Source of the DNA: Pseudanabaena sp. FACHB-1998
Lineage (GTDB): Bacteria > Cyanobacteriota > Cyanobacteriia > Pseudanabaenales > Pseudanabaenaceae
Assembly (NCBI RefSeq): GCF_014696355.1
Contig: NZ_JACJQA010000045.1
Coordinates: 124,001 to 188,000 of the forward strand
DNA: 64,000 nt
Reading direction: 5' to 3'
Numbering within the stretch: position 1 is the stretch's first letter; each line of letters opens with the position of its first letter. This document shows, piece after piece, positions 26,875-35,042 of the stretch. The notes below the pieces were generated by a model that ran no database searches, had not been told where the DNA came from, and saw nothing but the letters and a program-made list of their open reading frames with translations. Position numbers and translations under genes: made by a program.

Positions 26875-27331
26875 GTTTCTCTTCGCAAACCCATCGCCAT
26901 AGGGGATGGCTTTTTCCTTTTTGCTTAATTTTTTGGACTTGATGAATCAGCGATCGCTTTTCTCTGGCATTGACTCCCCATAAAATTACCGAGCTTTGCC
27001 ATACTAAAGTTGCCAAAGTCATCGCCACACAGAAACCTATCCCTAGCATCGGCAATCGGTTGTATATTAAGCTCATCCTCACCGCTACCCAAGTAAAGGA
27101 AGCAATCCATAACTCAATATCCGATCGCAAACTCCAAATACTCGCCGTGCCAATTGTAAGCCACAGAAATACATCAAAGATCCAGCGCAAATAGGTTTGG
27201 ACTTCGATGAGACGTTGGACTTGACGCTCTAGTAATTGGTCATTTAATTGCTCAGTTAATGGGTCAGTTAAAGACTCATCGCTATCATCGTCGGGTAGAT
27301 TTTGCAGAGCATCACTATTATCCAAATTCAT
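26870..27331 (-). CDS. Small predicted membrane protein
   Basis: I do not recognise a family. The 153-residue protein has an acidic N terminus (DNSDALQNLPDDDSDESLTD), then about three hydrophobic segments (near 48-68, 75-95 and 97-122), and a basic tail ending RWVCEEKL. It overlaps the upstream Uma2 gene by 4 bp, so they are probably co-transcribed. Function is unknown. Confidence 0.6.
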   Translation of the reverse strand: MNLDNSDALQNLPDDDSDESLTDPLTEQLNDQLLERQVQRLIEVQTYLRWIFDVFLWLTIGTASIWSLRSDIELWIASFTWVAVRMSLIYNRLPMLGIGFCVAMTLATLVWQSSVILWGVNAREKRSLIHQVQKIKQKGKSHPLWRWVCEEKL

Positions 27332-27891
27332 ATATCCGCATTTAAAACATCATCAACTGTAAGCTGGAGATCGGCAAATGTCGGTGAGATAATCTGCGCT
27401 CCTAAAGAAAAAACAACTTCCTGATAAGCTCCATTTTTTATAGAGAGAACGGAAATCGTCTTCAGTTCCGCATCAACAAGCCAATACTCAAATATACCAA
27501 TCCGTTGATACTCGTTCCATTTCTCTTGGCGATCGACATTGCGATAATTTGCACTGACAACCTCAATGACTAGCAATGGAGGCGTAAATAAGATAGCAGC
27601 CTTTTTTAAAATATCTAGCTCTTGCTGCTTACTCAACACACAAACATTGGGACGACGGGTGCGATGGCCTGTCCAAATCTCGATTCCCTTGGCTCGCACA
27701 CAGTAGGGATAGGATTTTTGCCTAATTTCCAAAGTCAAAAAGAAGGACAAAAAAGCAATAATTCTTTCATGCAATCCAATGGGCGGTGTCATTGCGACCA
27801 ATTCTCCGTCATTAAATTCATATCTTGTATCCGTACCGTCGTCATAGGTTAGATACTCATCAAAAGTAAGTTTGCGAACCGTAGTAGTCAT
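27328..27891 (-). CDS. Uma2 family (DUF820) nuclease-like protein
   Basis: From the ATG at 27891 the product has 187 residues. It opens with the common Uma2 line MTTTVRKLTFDEYLTYDDGT, and shows RYEFNDGELVAMTPP, RRPNVCVLSKQQ with the metal residue, and PPLLVIEVVSANY with the second acidic residue. A longer reading from 27984 would begin inside a palindromic element and adds unlike sequence, so I reject it. It is followed by a 4-bp overlap with a membrane protein gene. Confidence 0.85.
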   Translation of the reverse strand: MTTTVRKLTFDEYLTYDDGTDTRYEFNDGELVAMTPPIGLHERIIAFLSFFLTLEIRQKSYPYCVRAKGIEIWTGHRTRRPNVCVLSKQQELDILKKAAILFTPPLLVIEVVSANYRNVDRQEKWNEYQRIGIFEYWLVDAELKTISVLSIKNGAYQEVVFSLGAQIISPTFADLQLTVDDVLNADI

Positions 27892-27923
27892 AGTTATATG
27901 TGTTATATGCCCAAGACTTAACC

Positions 27924-28038
27924 TATAGCTGTTGACATTCTTGTTAGGACACAAAACCAGAAGACGAGTTGCGGCGCGAAGCACCGCAACTCGCTTCTTG
28001 GGTTTTGATTTGTCCTAATGCAAGTGACCACAGCTATA
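27924..28038. repeat. Family 1 MITE-like palindromic element, copy B (inverted)
   Basis: A 115-bp copy in the opposite sense to copy A: its right end, read backwards, is TATAGCTGTGGTCACTTGCA and continues TTAGGACAAATCAAAACCC, matching the left end of copy A. The left end is TATAGCTGTTGACATTC. The central palindrome 27952-28007 has the core GCGGCGCGAAGCACCGC and a few mismatches in the arms. Confidence 0.8.
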
Positions 28039-28086
28039 TATGATATCGCGATTCATAAATAGATAGCGATCGCTATCTATCGCACC

Positions 28087-28176
28087 AAAACAAAAGATGC
28101 GGCGCTTTGCGCCTTTTGTTTTAGGTTTTGGCTTGCCTCTGGAAAATAGAAAGGGCAGCGCTTTGCGCCGCCCTTT
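28087..28176. terminator. Two hairpins after secF
   Basis: The first has arms AAAACAAAAG (28087-28096) and CTTTTGTTTT (28113-28122) around GGCGCTTTGCGCC. The second, 28150-28176, has AAAGGGC and GCCCTTT around AGCGCTTTGCGCC with one mismatch. Both follow the secF stop within 100 bp on the minus strand and can end the secDF transcript. Confidence 0.6.
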
Positions 28177-28184
28177 TTATTCTT

Positions 28185-29147
28185 TTAGTTTGCTTCAATT
28201 GGAGATCGCTTATTGCTTGACGCATTCCGATTTCGCCACCATGCCAACAGAATACTGGCATTAAAAATGCTGGAATACGCGCCAGACAAGAAGCCAATAA
28301 TTAAAGCAAGGGAGAAAAATCGGAGGGTTGCGCCACCAAATAAGAAAATGGCAAGCAATGGCAAGGTTGCCGTCAGAGAAGTATTAATTGATCGCCCCAA
28401 GGTTTGATTAACCGAAGCATTGACTAAATCATTAAATCCCGTTGCACCCGCATCGAGCTTTACATTCTCGCGAATGCGATCATAGATGACCACCGTGTCA
28501 TTAACCGAAAATCCGCAGATAGTCAGCATTGACACAATAAACAAACTATCAATCTCTACACCCATCGTTAGCCCTAAGAGGGAAAAGGCTCCAACTGTAA
28601 CTAAGATGTCGTGAAACAAAGCAATAATTGCGAAGGTTGCATAATCTAGTTGAAAGCGAAAGGCTAAGTAAAGACCAATCCCTGCAAAGGATAAAGCGAT
28701 CGCTAGCAAACCATTTTTCAAAGCCTGCTGACCAATTGACGGACCCACTTCATCAATTTGCGATTTCTTGGGATCTACCTCTCCATATTGTTTGAGAGAA
28801 TCGGTAAGAGTTACCTTTAACTTTTCGCGTTCTTCCGTCGATAAATGAGCCGTGCGTACTGATACACCCTTAAGATCTTTGCCTTCCACTAATTGAATGA
28901 CACTATTAGTAAAGCCTTTGCTCTCTACGGCTTGGCGCACTACGCTAATGTCAATGGGCTTGCCACAATTGCCACCACTGCAAGCTAAACCAAGGGTCAC
29001 ACTTGAGCCGCCAGTAAAATCAATACCTAAACGTAATGGGGAGCCTAACTGCTGAAAGGACAAGACCATAGCCACGATTCCCGCCAAAATGACTGACGTT
29101 GAAATCGTGATGTAAAGACGCGCATTTTTGATTACATCTAATCTCAT
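28185..29147 (-). CDS. secF: Protein translocase subunit SecF
   Basis: SecF works with SecD to pull proteins through SecYEG using the proton gradient. The 320-residue protein has the family features LGIDFTGGSSVTLGL near residues 38-52, a six-helix membrane core, and ICGFSVNDTVVIYDRIRENV near 208-227. It overlaps secD by 4 bp, and the pair is in the standard D-F order. The length is normal. Confidence 0.96.
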   Translation of the reverse strand: MRLDVIKNARLYITISTSVILAGIVAMVLSFQQLGSPLRLGIDFTGGSSVTLGLACSGGNCGKPIDISVVRQAVESKGFTNSVIQLVEGKDLKGVSVRTAHLSTEEREKLKVTLTDSLKQYGEVDPKKSQIDEVGPSIGQQALKNGLLAIALSFAGIGLYLAFRFQLDYATFAIIALFHDILVTVGAFSLLGLTMGVEIDSLFIVSMLTICGFSVNDTVVIYDRIRENVKLDAGATGFNDLVNASVNQTLGRSINTSLTATLPLLAIFLFGGATLRFFSLALIIGFLSGAYSSIFNASILLAWWRNRNASSNKRSPIEAN

Positions 29148-30628
29148 AGAACCGCACCAGTTGTATTGTCTTTTTTCGTACTTTGCCCTTGATCTTCGGT
29201 ATCTGCACTTACATCTACGTTTACCGAGGAGATTTTGCCAAAAGCTTTCATCCCATAGTATTCAGGCTTGCGGAAATTAGGATTGCTAATCATGGCAAGC
29301 ATAAGCGATCGGCTTAGTGTAATTGCCGTGAACATACTCACGATAACGCCCACTCCGAGGGTAACCGCAAATCCTTTGACAAAGCCTGAACCTAGCCAAA
29401 ACAGCGTAATACAAGCAATCAGGGTAGTCACATTACTATCGAGAATGCTTGACCAAGCGCGATAAAATCCCGCTTCTACGGATTTATAAAGAGTGCGACC
29501 CGCTTTTAACTCTTCCTTAGTCCGCTCAAAAATCAGCACGTTCGCATCAACCGCCATACCAATACTGAGGATGAAGCCTGCAATCCCGGGGAGGGTCAAC
29601 ACTACGCCTAATAAGCTAAAGGAAGCAAAGGTGATCACCGCATAGGTAATGAGGGCAATATCGGCAACTGCTCCCAAAATACGGTAGTACAGCACCATAA
29701 AGATCAAAACCAGTAATAGTCCCGATACACCTGCATAGATGCTGCTGAGAATACTATCTGCGCCAAGGGTTGCGCCCACAGTCCGATTTTCGACGATTTC
29801 TACGGGGACTGGTAAAGCTCCTGCACGCAGTTGTAGGGCTAATTCGTTAGCTGTATCAAGGGTAAAGTTACCAGTGATCACGGCTCGACCGCCTGTAATG
29901 CCCTTTCCTTGAAATTCGGGGCCAACGGTGGGGGAACTGATCAATTTATCATCCAAGAAAATGCCTAAGACTCGACCCGTACCACCAATTTCGCCTGTAG
30001 TTTTGGCAAACAAGTCACCACCTTTGTCATCAAAGGTGAGGGCAACTTGCCATGAATCGGGACCGTTACCCGGAGGAGATGCTACAGCGTCTTTCAGCAT
30101 ATTGCCTGTAAAGCCTGTGCGCTCAAAAATACCTTTGAGATCTTCCGTAGCTTTTTTATACTCAACTTCATTGTCAGCGATCGCCTTTTGATCACCCGAA
30201 GTCTTAAGAGCTTCACGCTGAATAGTCGTGGCTTGCAAAATTTGTAATCTTGCCCTTAGCTCGCCTTCAGTACCTTTCTTTTGTTTACGAAAATCAAGTT
30301 GAGCCGTTGTGCCAATTACCCGTTCGGCTTGAGCAGGGTCATTGACCCCCGGTAATTGAACGACTAATTGATTATTTCCTGCAATCAAAATTGTGGCTTC
30401 AGAAACGCCTAATCCATTAATACGCTGCTCCACCACAAATTTGGCGGTTTCCATAATGCGCGGCGTAATTTCATTAATGCCTTGTTCTGGATTGATTTTT
30501 GCCTGAAGTGTAAGCTGTGCACCACCTCGCAAGTCCAACCCTAACTTAGGCGGATTGCTAACGATTAAATACACAGCCCCCAATAAAATTGCCAATACAA
30601 AGGCAAGTAGGCGGCTTTGTTTACCCAT
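29144..30628 (-). CDS. secD: Protein translocase subunit SecD
   Basis: The 494-residue SecD has an N-terminal helix, LGLDLRGGAQLTLQA near residues 29-43, a large outside domain (about 45-290), then the membrane core with SIGMAVDANVLIFERTKEE near 363-381. It ends with a hydrophilic tail rich in Asp, Ser and Lys. It is the first gene of secDF on the minus strand and starts about 115 bp from the nested palindrome region upstream. Confidence 0.96.
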   Translation of the reverse strand: MGKQSRLLAFVLAILLGAVYLIVSNPPKLGLDLRGGAQLTLQAKINPEQGINEITPRIMETAKFVVEQRINGLGVSEATILIAGNNQLVVQLPGVNDPAQAERVIGTTAQLDFRKQKKGTEGELRARLQILQATTIQREALKTSGDQKAIADNEVEYKKATEDLKGIFERTGFTGNMLKDAVASPPGNGPDSWQVALTFDDKGGDLFAKTTGEIGGTGRVLGIFLDDKLISSPTVGPEFQGKGITGGRAVITGNFTLDTANELALQLRAGALPVPVEIVENRTVGATLGADSILSSIYAGVSGLLLVLIFMVLYYRILGAVADIALITYAVITFASFSLLGVVLTLPGIAGFILSIGMAVDANVLIFERTKEELKAGRTLYKSVEAGFYRAWSSILDSNVTTLIACITLFWLGSGFVKGFAVTLGVGVIVSMFTAITLSRSLMLAMISNPNFRKPEYYGMKAFGKISSVNVDVSADTEDQGQSTKKDNTTGAVL

Positions 30629-30743
30629 AATTTTTATAGAGCTTTTTGTATAGCTTTGTTATATAGCTTTACTGGTCGCTAAAGTGAACAGACTGTATTT
30701 TGAGACATCTGACATCATAACTTACTATAGCTACTCGCTTCCC

Positions 30744-30900
30744 ACTCAAGGATTTATACCAAATGAAGAAATGGCTTCGCTATTTCTTCATTTTAAAAAC
30801 CTTACTGGGTTTGGTTTTTAAATCACAAAAGTGTTGCCACACTTTCGTGATTTGGTATTAGCGGTACAGCGATTCGCGCTGTACCGCTAAATCCTTGAGT
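30744..30900. repeat. Palindrome interrupted by a family 2 element
   Basis: The outer arms ACTCAAGGATTTA (30744-30756) and TAAATCCTTGAGT (30888-30900) together with AGCGGTACAGC / GCTGTACCGCT would form one continuous palindrome if the 101-bp segment 30757-30857 and one copy of TTA were removed. This is a palindrome split by an insertion. Confidence 0.85.
30757..30857. mobile_element. Family 2 MITE-like element inserted in a palindrome, with 3-bp TTA duplication
   Basis: The element has ends TACCAAAT and ATTTGGTA and carries the same modules as 5454-5555 in the opposite orientation. TTA stands directly before it (30754-30756) and after it (30858-30860), which looks like a target duplication. 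It has no coding capacity, so it would depend on a transposase from elsewhere. Confidence 0.8.
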
Positions 30901-31278
30901 TTTAATGTGAGGGGGGAAGGAGTAAGTATCTGGGCGCAATTAAGTTAGGGCGATAAGGCTTTTCTAGTTAATTTGACCTATGCCTTTAGGATGAATTTAT
31001 TAACTCATCTTAAAAAAATTTAGTTGATCTATAGCTGCAAATGCTCAGAAAGACCGCTTAACGTAAGGAATTTATAGTTTTATTTGGCGTTTAATAGCCT
31101 CTTTATCATGAGTTGCATGAAGCTTTGTAATACAGCCTACGCAAATTGATGCGGGTAAACGGTAAACTTATATCAAAGCTGAAATTTAGGTTGGATTTGT
31201 GAGATCTTGTGTCGAGCGAGTCTTTTCCGAAGACTGGCTAAATTATTATATCGATCTCTTTTCTGGAGCGAACTGACT
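30901..31278 (+). promoter_or_regulatory. Long upstream region of the RRM gene
   Basis: About 380 bp lie between the nested repeat and the GTG start of the RNA-binding protein gene. No palindrome of the local type falls in it. A ribosome binding site-like GGAG is at 31265-31268. Cyanobacterial rbp genes often have long, cold-responsive leaders; this stretch is where one would be. I cannot point to a promoter with confidence. Confidence 0.4.
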
Positions 31279-31575
31279 GTGACTATTTACGTTGGAAATT
31301 TGTCTTATCAAGCTGCTAAGGAAGATTTGACAAGCGTCTTTTCTGATTACGGCACTGTAAAGCGTGTGCAATTGCCTACTGACCAAGAAACAGGTCGGGT
31401 TCGGGGCTTCGCCTTTGTGGATATGGAGGATGATGCTCAGGAAGAAGCGGCGATCGCAGCTCTTAATGAGGCTGAATGGATGGGACGTACTTTGCGCGTT
31501 AACAAGGCTAAGCCTCGCGGCGAACGTAGTAACGATCGCCCCTCTAGAGGCGGACGTGGTGGTTACGCTAATTAA
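31279..31575 (+). CDS. RNA-binding protein with one RRM domain and a Gly/Arg tail
   Basis: From the GTG at 31279 the product has 98 residues. It is a single RNA recognition motif of the cyanobacterial Rbp type: TIYVGNLSYQA near 2-12 is RNP2 and RGFAFVDMED near 43-52 is RNP1, with the aromatic residues used to stack RNA bases. The tail GERSNDRPSRGGRGGYAN is glycine- and arginine-rich, as in cold-induced Rbp proteins. Reading from farther upstream would add 24 residues without RRM-like sequence; the GTG has GGAG 10 bases before it. Confidence 0.9.
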   Translation: MTIYVGNLSYQAAKEDLTSVFSDYGTVKRVQLPTDQETGRVRGFAFVDMEDDAQEEAAIAALNEAEWMGRTLRVNKAKPRGERSNDRPSRGGRGGYAN

Positions 31576-31596
31576 CCTAAATTAATTAAATTACTA

Positions 31597-31642
31597 ACCT
31601 CAAAAAATGACTATGCGTTTTTGCAAAGCCATTTTTTGAGGT
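31597..31642 (+). terminator. Terminator hairpin of the RRM gene
   Basis: The arms ACCTCAAAAAATG (31597-31609) and CATTTTTTGAGGT (31630-31642) pair, with a loop containing TTTTTGC. It lies 22 bp beyond the stop and is AT-rich, unlike the GC-rich palindromes in the rest of the window. Confidence 0.65.
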
Positions 31643-31664
31643 CTATATTGAGAAAAAAGCCCTA

Positions 31665-32447
31665 ATGAGTAGATATTTAAAAACCCTACGGCTTTTTTGG
31701 GCAGCAGCGATCGCCGCAGAACTTGAGTATCGAATTAACTTTGCGATCGCTGCCTTAAGTAGCATTTTCAATTTGGTCGGTAGCTTATTCGGCTTGTTTT
31801 TGTTTTATCGCAATGGCTATAACTTTGCGGGTTGGCGTTGGGAAGAGGCAATTATCGTGTTGGGGATATTCACGATTTTAGAAGGGTTTTCGGCTACTTT
31901 TCTAGCGCCTAATTTAAGCAAAATTGTCGATCATGTGCAGAATGGTACTTTAGATTTTGTGCTTTTAAAGCCAATCAGCAGCCAATTCTGGCTATCAGCA
32001 AGAGTAATTTCGCCTTGGGGTGTTCCCAATTTAGTTTTTGGTTGGGGCATTCTGCTCTATGCAGGTGGGCAATTAGGGTTAGGGCTGGGTAATTATTTGG
32101 TTTGTTTAATTCCCTTGGCTTTTGGATGTATGAGCCTCTATAGCATTTGGTTTATGCTGGGCGCGACTAGTATTTGGTTTATCAAAATTTATAATGTCAC
32201 GGAAGTATTACGGGGCTTGATGGAAGCAGGGCGCTATCCGATGGCAGCTTATCCCGCTTCCTATCGCTTCTTTTTTACGTTTATTGTGCCGATCGCCTTT
32301 TTAACCACTGTTCCATCCGAGGCATTATTAGGACGCGCCGAGCCAGTCTGGATCTTGGGTTCGATGTTTTTAGCGATCGCCTTACTCTATGCTTCAAATA
32401 AGTTTTGGAAGTTTGCACTTAGGTTTTATACCAGTGCATCTAGTTAA
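31665..32447 (+). CDS. ABC-2 type (DUF990-like) permease subunit
   Basis: The 260-residue membrane protein has six hydrophobic segments in the pattern of ABC-2 permeases. It shows the helix-breaking line ATFLAPNLSKIVDHVQNGTLD FVLLKPISSQFWL in its middle, which matches the DUF990 family that moves unknown compounds, possibly for multidrug or lipid export. The ATP-binding subunit is not nearby, so it must be encoded elsewhere. The start ATG lies 22 bp after the RRM terminator. I am sure of the class, not of the substrate. Confidence 0.8.
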   Translation: MSRYLKTLRLFWAAAIAAELEYRINFAIAALSSIFNLVGSLFGLFLFYRNGYNFAGWRWEEAIIVLGIFTILEGFSATFLAPNLSKIVDHVQNGTLDFVLLKPISSQFWLSARVISPWGVPNLVFGWGILLYAGGQLGLGLGNYLVCLIPLAFGCMSLYSIWFMLGATSIWFIKIYNVTEVLRGLMEAGRYPMAAYPASYRFFFTFIVPIAFLTTVPSEALLGRAEPVWILGSMFLAIALLYASNKFWKFALRFYTSASS

Positions 32448-32490
32448 GACTGCATCCCCTTAATATTGCTTAAATATCACTTTTCCAACA

Positions 32491-32817
32491 TCATGTTGTT
32501 CTCAATTTAGCCACAGCATAAGCAAGATCGTGTTCGGCAAAGCTGATAACATGCACTCGTTTTGGAGAGGGCGACTCATATACTCGATAGACAATGCGAT
32601 AGCACACCCCATCGTGATCAAGCTCTAAAGCTCGATAATTTTTGAGATCGCCACGCAAGTCATGGCTAGGTAATCCAAAGCATCCATAGGGATCTTGAGT
32701 AAAAGCCGTATTACAAATTGCCTTAAAATCTCTATTCAATTCTGGTGACAATTCAACTAAATCTTGCTGCTGCAATAGCTCATGCAACTTCAGCCGATAC
32801 CTCGACCTTATACCCAC
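32491..32817 (-). CDS. RelE/ParE-type toxin
   Basis: A 108-residue protein with the RelE/ParE fold pattern: KNYRALELDHDGVCYRIVYRV near 59-79 and PSPKRVHVISFAEHDLAYA near 83-101. Such toxins cut mRNA at the ribosome or poison gyrase; which applies is unknown. The start is a GTG at 32817 with AAGG about 4 bases before it, giving a 38-bp overlap with the antitoxin gene upstream. Confidence 0.75.
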   Translation of the reverse strand: MGIRSRYRLKLHELLQQQDLVELSPELNRDFKAICNTAFTQDPYGCFGLPSHDLRGDLKNYRALELDHDGVCYRIVYRVYESPSPKRVHVISFAEHDLAYAVAKLRTT

Positions 32818-33145
32818 GTTGCCTTAAATACTCCAAATTAGCTTCAACTTCAATTTCTTCATCCTCTTCGATCGCAGTAATCCACTTAGATTCGTCATCC
32901 TCATCCTCAAGACGAGCGATCGCCTTAGCTTCAGACGATTGGGCAGTAAGTTCCGTACCAAGGGCTTGATAGATTTGCCATTTGTGAGATTTTGGTAAGG
33001 TGGCAATAATACTGAGAATGGAATCAAAAGAAATTTGTGTAGTAATAGTGATGAGAGCATCAACTTCAAATTTAGCTGCTTTATCAAAAGATTGCTCAAT
33101 TTGGTCAGGCTGCTGTTTAGCAACAGTCTCATCAATAACTTGCAT
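32780..33145 (-). CDS. Antitoxin partner of the RelE/ParE-type toxin
   Basis: The 121-residue protein is acidic, as antitoxins often are (ARLEDEDDESKWITAIEEDEE near 78-98), and ends with ANLEYLRQRGYKVEVSAEVA, a likely toxin-binding tail. I recognise no named family. The ATG at 33145 is three codons inside a GTG; either may be used. The 38-bp overlap with the toxin gene supports coupled translation. Confidence 0.65.
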   Translation of the reverse strand: MQVIDETVAKQQPDQIEQSFDKAAKFEVDALITITTQISFDSILSIIATLPKSHKWQIYQALGTELTAQSSEAKAIARLEDEDDESKWITAIEEDEEIEVEANLEYLRQRGYKVEVSAEVA

Positions 33146-33244
33146 AATTGTCACTCTTTTTGGGGGTATTTACTTAAACTAAGAGCCGAGTAAATTATAT
33201 GTATACTTTGAAAATACAGCCTTTAAATATTTTACATAAAACTC

Positions 33245-33820
33245 ATGGTTGCGTTACCAGATCGCCTCTTAATGAGCTACGAAGAATATCGCGATTGGGA
33301 AGCAAATCAAGAAATGCGCCATGAGTATTTCAATGGCGAAATTATCCCTAAGGCTGGCGGCACGAAAAACCATAATCGTGTTTCATTGAATTTCTTTAAA
33401 TTTCTAGATGATGCATCGGGCAAGTCATTGGGCGATCGCCATTGTGAAGTCTATATCGCCGATGTCAAAGTGCAAGTTGAGCCAAGTCGCAAATATTTTT
33501 ATCCCGATGTCGTTGTTACCTGTGATGAAAGCGATCGCGATCCACAGTTAGTTATGTTTCCCTGCCTAATCATCGAAGTGCTTTCCCCATCCACCGAGGC
33601 ATATGATCGCGGCTTCAAATTTTCGCAATATCGCCAATTCCCTAGCCTTCAAGAATATGTCCTAGTCCAGACCGAGCAGCCAGTAGTAGAAATATTTCAG
33701 CGCGAACACAATGGGAAATGGTGGTTTGCGGAATATGGGCTAGGCGATCGCTTGTTACTAAAATCCCTAAACTTAGAAATTTTAGTGGACGATCTCTTTA
33801 AACAAGTACAGTTTGCGTAG
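33245..33820 (+). CDS. Uma2 family (DUF820) nuclease-like protein
   Basis: A 191-residue Uma2 protein with MSYEEYRDWEANQEMRHEYF near the N terminus, VQVEPSRKYFYPDVVVTCDE holding the metal residue and MFPCLIIEVLSPSTEAYDRG near 99-118 holding the second. It ends with LLLKSLNLEILVDDLF. It is transcribed away from the toxin-antitoxin pair. A palindrome begins 5 bp after the stop. Confidence 0.87.
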   Translation: MVALPDRLLMSYEEYRDWEANQEMRHEYFNGEIIPKAGGTKNHNRVSLNFFKFLDDASGKSLGDRHCEVYIADVKVQVEPSRKYFYPDVVVTCDESDRDPQLVMFPCLIIEVLSPSTEAYDRGFKFSQYRQFPSLQEYVLVQTEQPVVEIFQREHNGKWWFAEYGLGDRLLLKSLNLEILVDDLFKQVQFA

Positions 33821-33824
33821 AATC

Positions 33825-33877
33825 AAAACTGAAAGCGCAAGTCGTCCGCATAGTGGACGACTTGCGCTTTCAGTTTT
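33825..33877. terminator. Palindrome after the Uma2 gene
   Basis: A 53-bp hairpin, arms AAAACTGAAAGCGCAAGTCG and the complement, with a 3-nt loop and one wobble. Its arms share nothing with those of other hairpins except A/T ends. Confidence 0.75.
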
Positions 33878-33972
33878 AATGATAAATAACAAAACGCAAC
33901 TTCAGATATATCAAGCCTTTGATATGCTGAATAGTAACTGACTGCAAATTAATTGCAAATTATTAAACAACT

Positions 33973-34485
33973 ATGCCTAGATCGCAACGTAATGACAACT
34001 TCGTCGATCAAACCTTTACTGTTATTGCTGACACGATTTTAAAACTCTTCCCAGCAAGTCAGAAAGAAAAAGAAGCCTTTGCTTACTATCGCGATGGTAT
34101 GTCTGCTCAAGGTGATGGTGAATATGCAGAAGCGTTAGCTAACTACGAAGAAGCCCTCAACCTTGAAGAAAATGCCTACGATCGCAGCTACATCTACTAC
34201 AACATGGGATTAATCCATGCGAGTAATGGCGATCATGATAAAGCTCTGGAATATTACGAAGAAGCAATTAATCTCAATCCTCGGATGCCCCAAGCTTTAA
34301 ATAATGTCGCCGTAATTTATCATCACAAAGGCGAAAACGCCCAAGATGAAGAACAGGCTGAGGAGTATTTCAACATTGCGGCTGATAATTGGGTTAGAGC
34401 AATCCGCCTTGCTCCGAACAACTACATCGAAGCTCAAAATTGGTTAAAAACCACAGGTCGGGCTGACATCAACCTATTTTTCTAG
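33973..34485 (+). CDS. ycf3: Photosystem I assembly protein Ycf3
   Basis: Ycf3 is a stromal/cytoplasmic TPR chaperone that helps PsaA and PsaB assemble into photosystem I. The 170-residue protein has the typical N terminus [20 protein letters not shown] and three TPR motifs (near 36-69, 73-106 and 124-157), for example [20 protein letters not shown]. It ends in RADINLFF. The length and the N-terminal motif fit the family exactly. Confidence 0.96.
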   Translation: MPRSQRNDNFVDQTFTVIADTILKLFPASQKEKEAFAYYRDGMSAQGDGEYAEALANYEEALNLEENAYDRSYIYYNMGLIHASNGDHDKALEYYEEAINLNPRMPQALNNVAVIYHHKGENAQDEEQAEEYFNIAADNWVRAIRLAPNNYIEAQNWLKTTGRADINLFF

Positions 34486-34517
34486 AGCAATCTAAGCAGT
34501 TTTTTTTACTATCCAAA

Positions 34518-34539
34518 CAAGGGGCTTAAGCCCCTTGTC
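34518..34539. terminator. Short perfect palindrome after ycf3
   Basis: The 22-bp perfect palindrome ACAAGGGGCTTAAGCCCCTT GT follows the ycf3 stop by 32 bp. A run of T lies just before it, not after, so its role as a terminator is uncertain. Confidence 0.55.
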
Positions 34540-34653
34540 AATAAATTGATTGTATCGAAACTGCCATAGCAACAGACTATATAATTTCAGTAACAAGATA
34601 AATTACTGTGATTTCTTTTGGTAATAACGTAGTAAAAATTCTATAAAAATACA

Positions 34654-34944
34654 ATGATTGATAGAGAGCAAGTCCGCCACGTCGCCCATTTAGGTCGATT
34701 ACAACTCACTGAAACTGAAGAAATAGCTTTTACTAAGCAGCTAGATAGTATTTTGGATTATTTTCAACAGTTAAATGAACTCGATCCCCTATTAGAAGGC
34801 GTTGAACCGACTACTAGAGCTGTTAATGTGGTTAATGTAACCCGTCCTGATATATTGCAACCCTTTACCGATCGCGAAACTTTATTAAACTGTGCGCCCG
34901 ATCGCGAAGAAGACTTTTTCCGTGTGCCACAAATCATGGCTTAA
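34654..34944 (+). CDS. gatC: Aspartyl/glutamyl-tRNA amidotransferase subunit C
   Basis: GatC is the small subunit of GatCAB, which converts Glu-tRNA(Gln) to Gln-tRNA(Gln); cyanobacteria need it because they lack GlnRS. The 96-residue protein begins MIDREQVRHVAHLGRLQLTE and ends in FFRVPQIMA, both usual for the family, with FTKQLDSILDYFQQLNELD near residues 25-43. gatA and gatB are not adjacent. Confidence 0.95.
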   Translation: MIDREQVRHVAHLGRLQLTETEEIAFTKQLDSILDYFQQLNELDPLLEGVEPTTRAVNVVNVTRPDILQPFTDRETLLNCAPDREEDFFRVPQIMA

Positions 34945-35042
34945 CGACAATTGGCGATCGCGCTGATAAAACTGATGACCTAGATCGAATGACATAGAGC
35001 AAATGACGCAGCGCAGATGATCAATTTCACTACCATGCAATT

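Noticed and set aside
27892-27984. N-terminal extension of the Uma2 gene ending at 27328
   Set aside because: The added 31 residues would be encoded partly by family 1 copy B, while the ATG at 27891 gives the standard Uma2 start.
31207-31278. N-terminal extension of the RRM protein
   Set aside because: The extra residues are not RRM-like; the GTG at 31279 begins the domain and has GGAG upstream.
30629-31278. tRNA or small RNA gene in the long gap upstream of secD
   Set aside because: No cloverleaf or T-arm GTTCGANTC-like box is visible; the strong folds here are explained by the split palindrome and the family 2 element.
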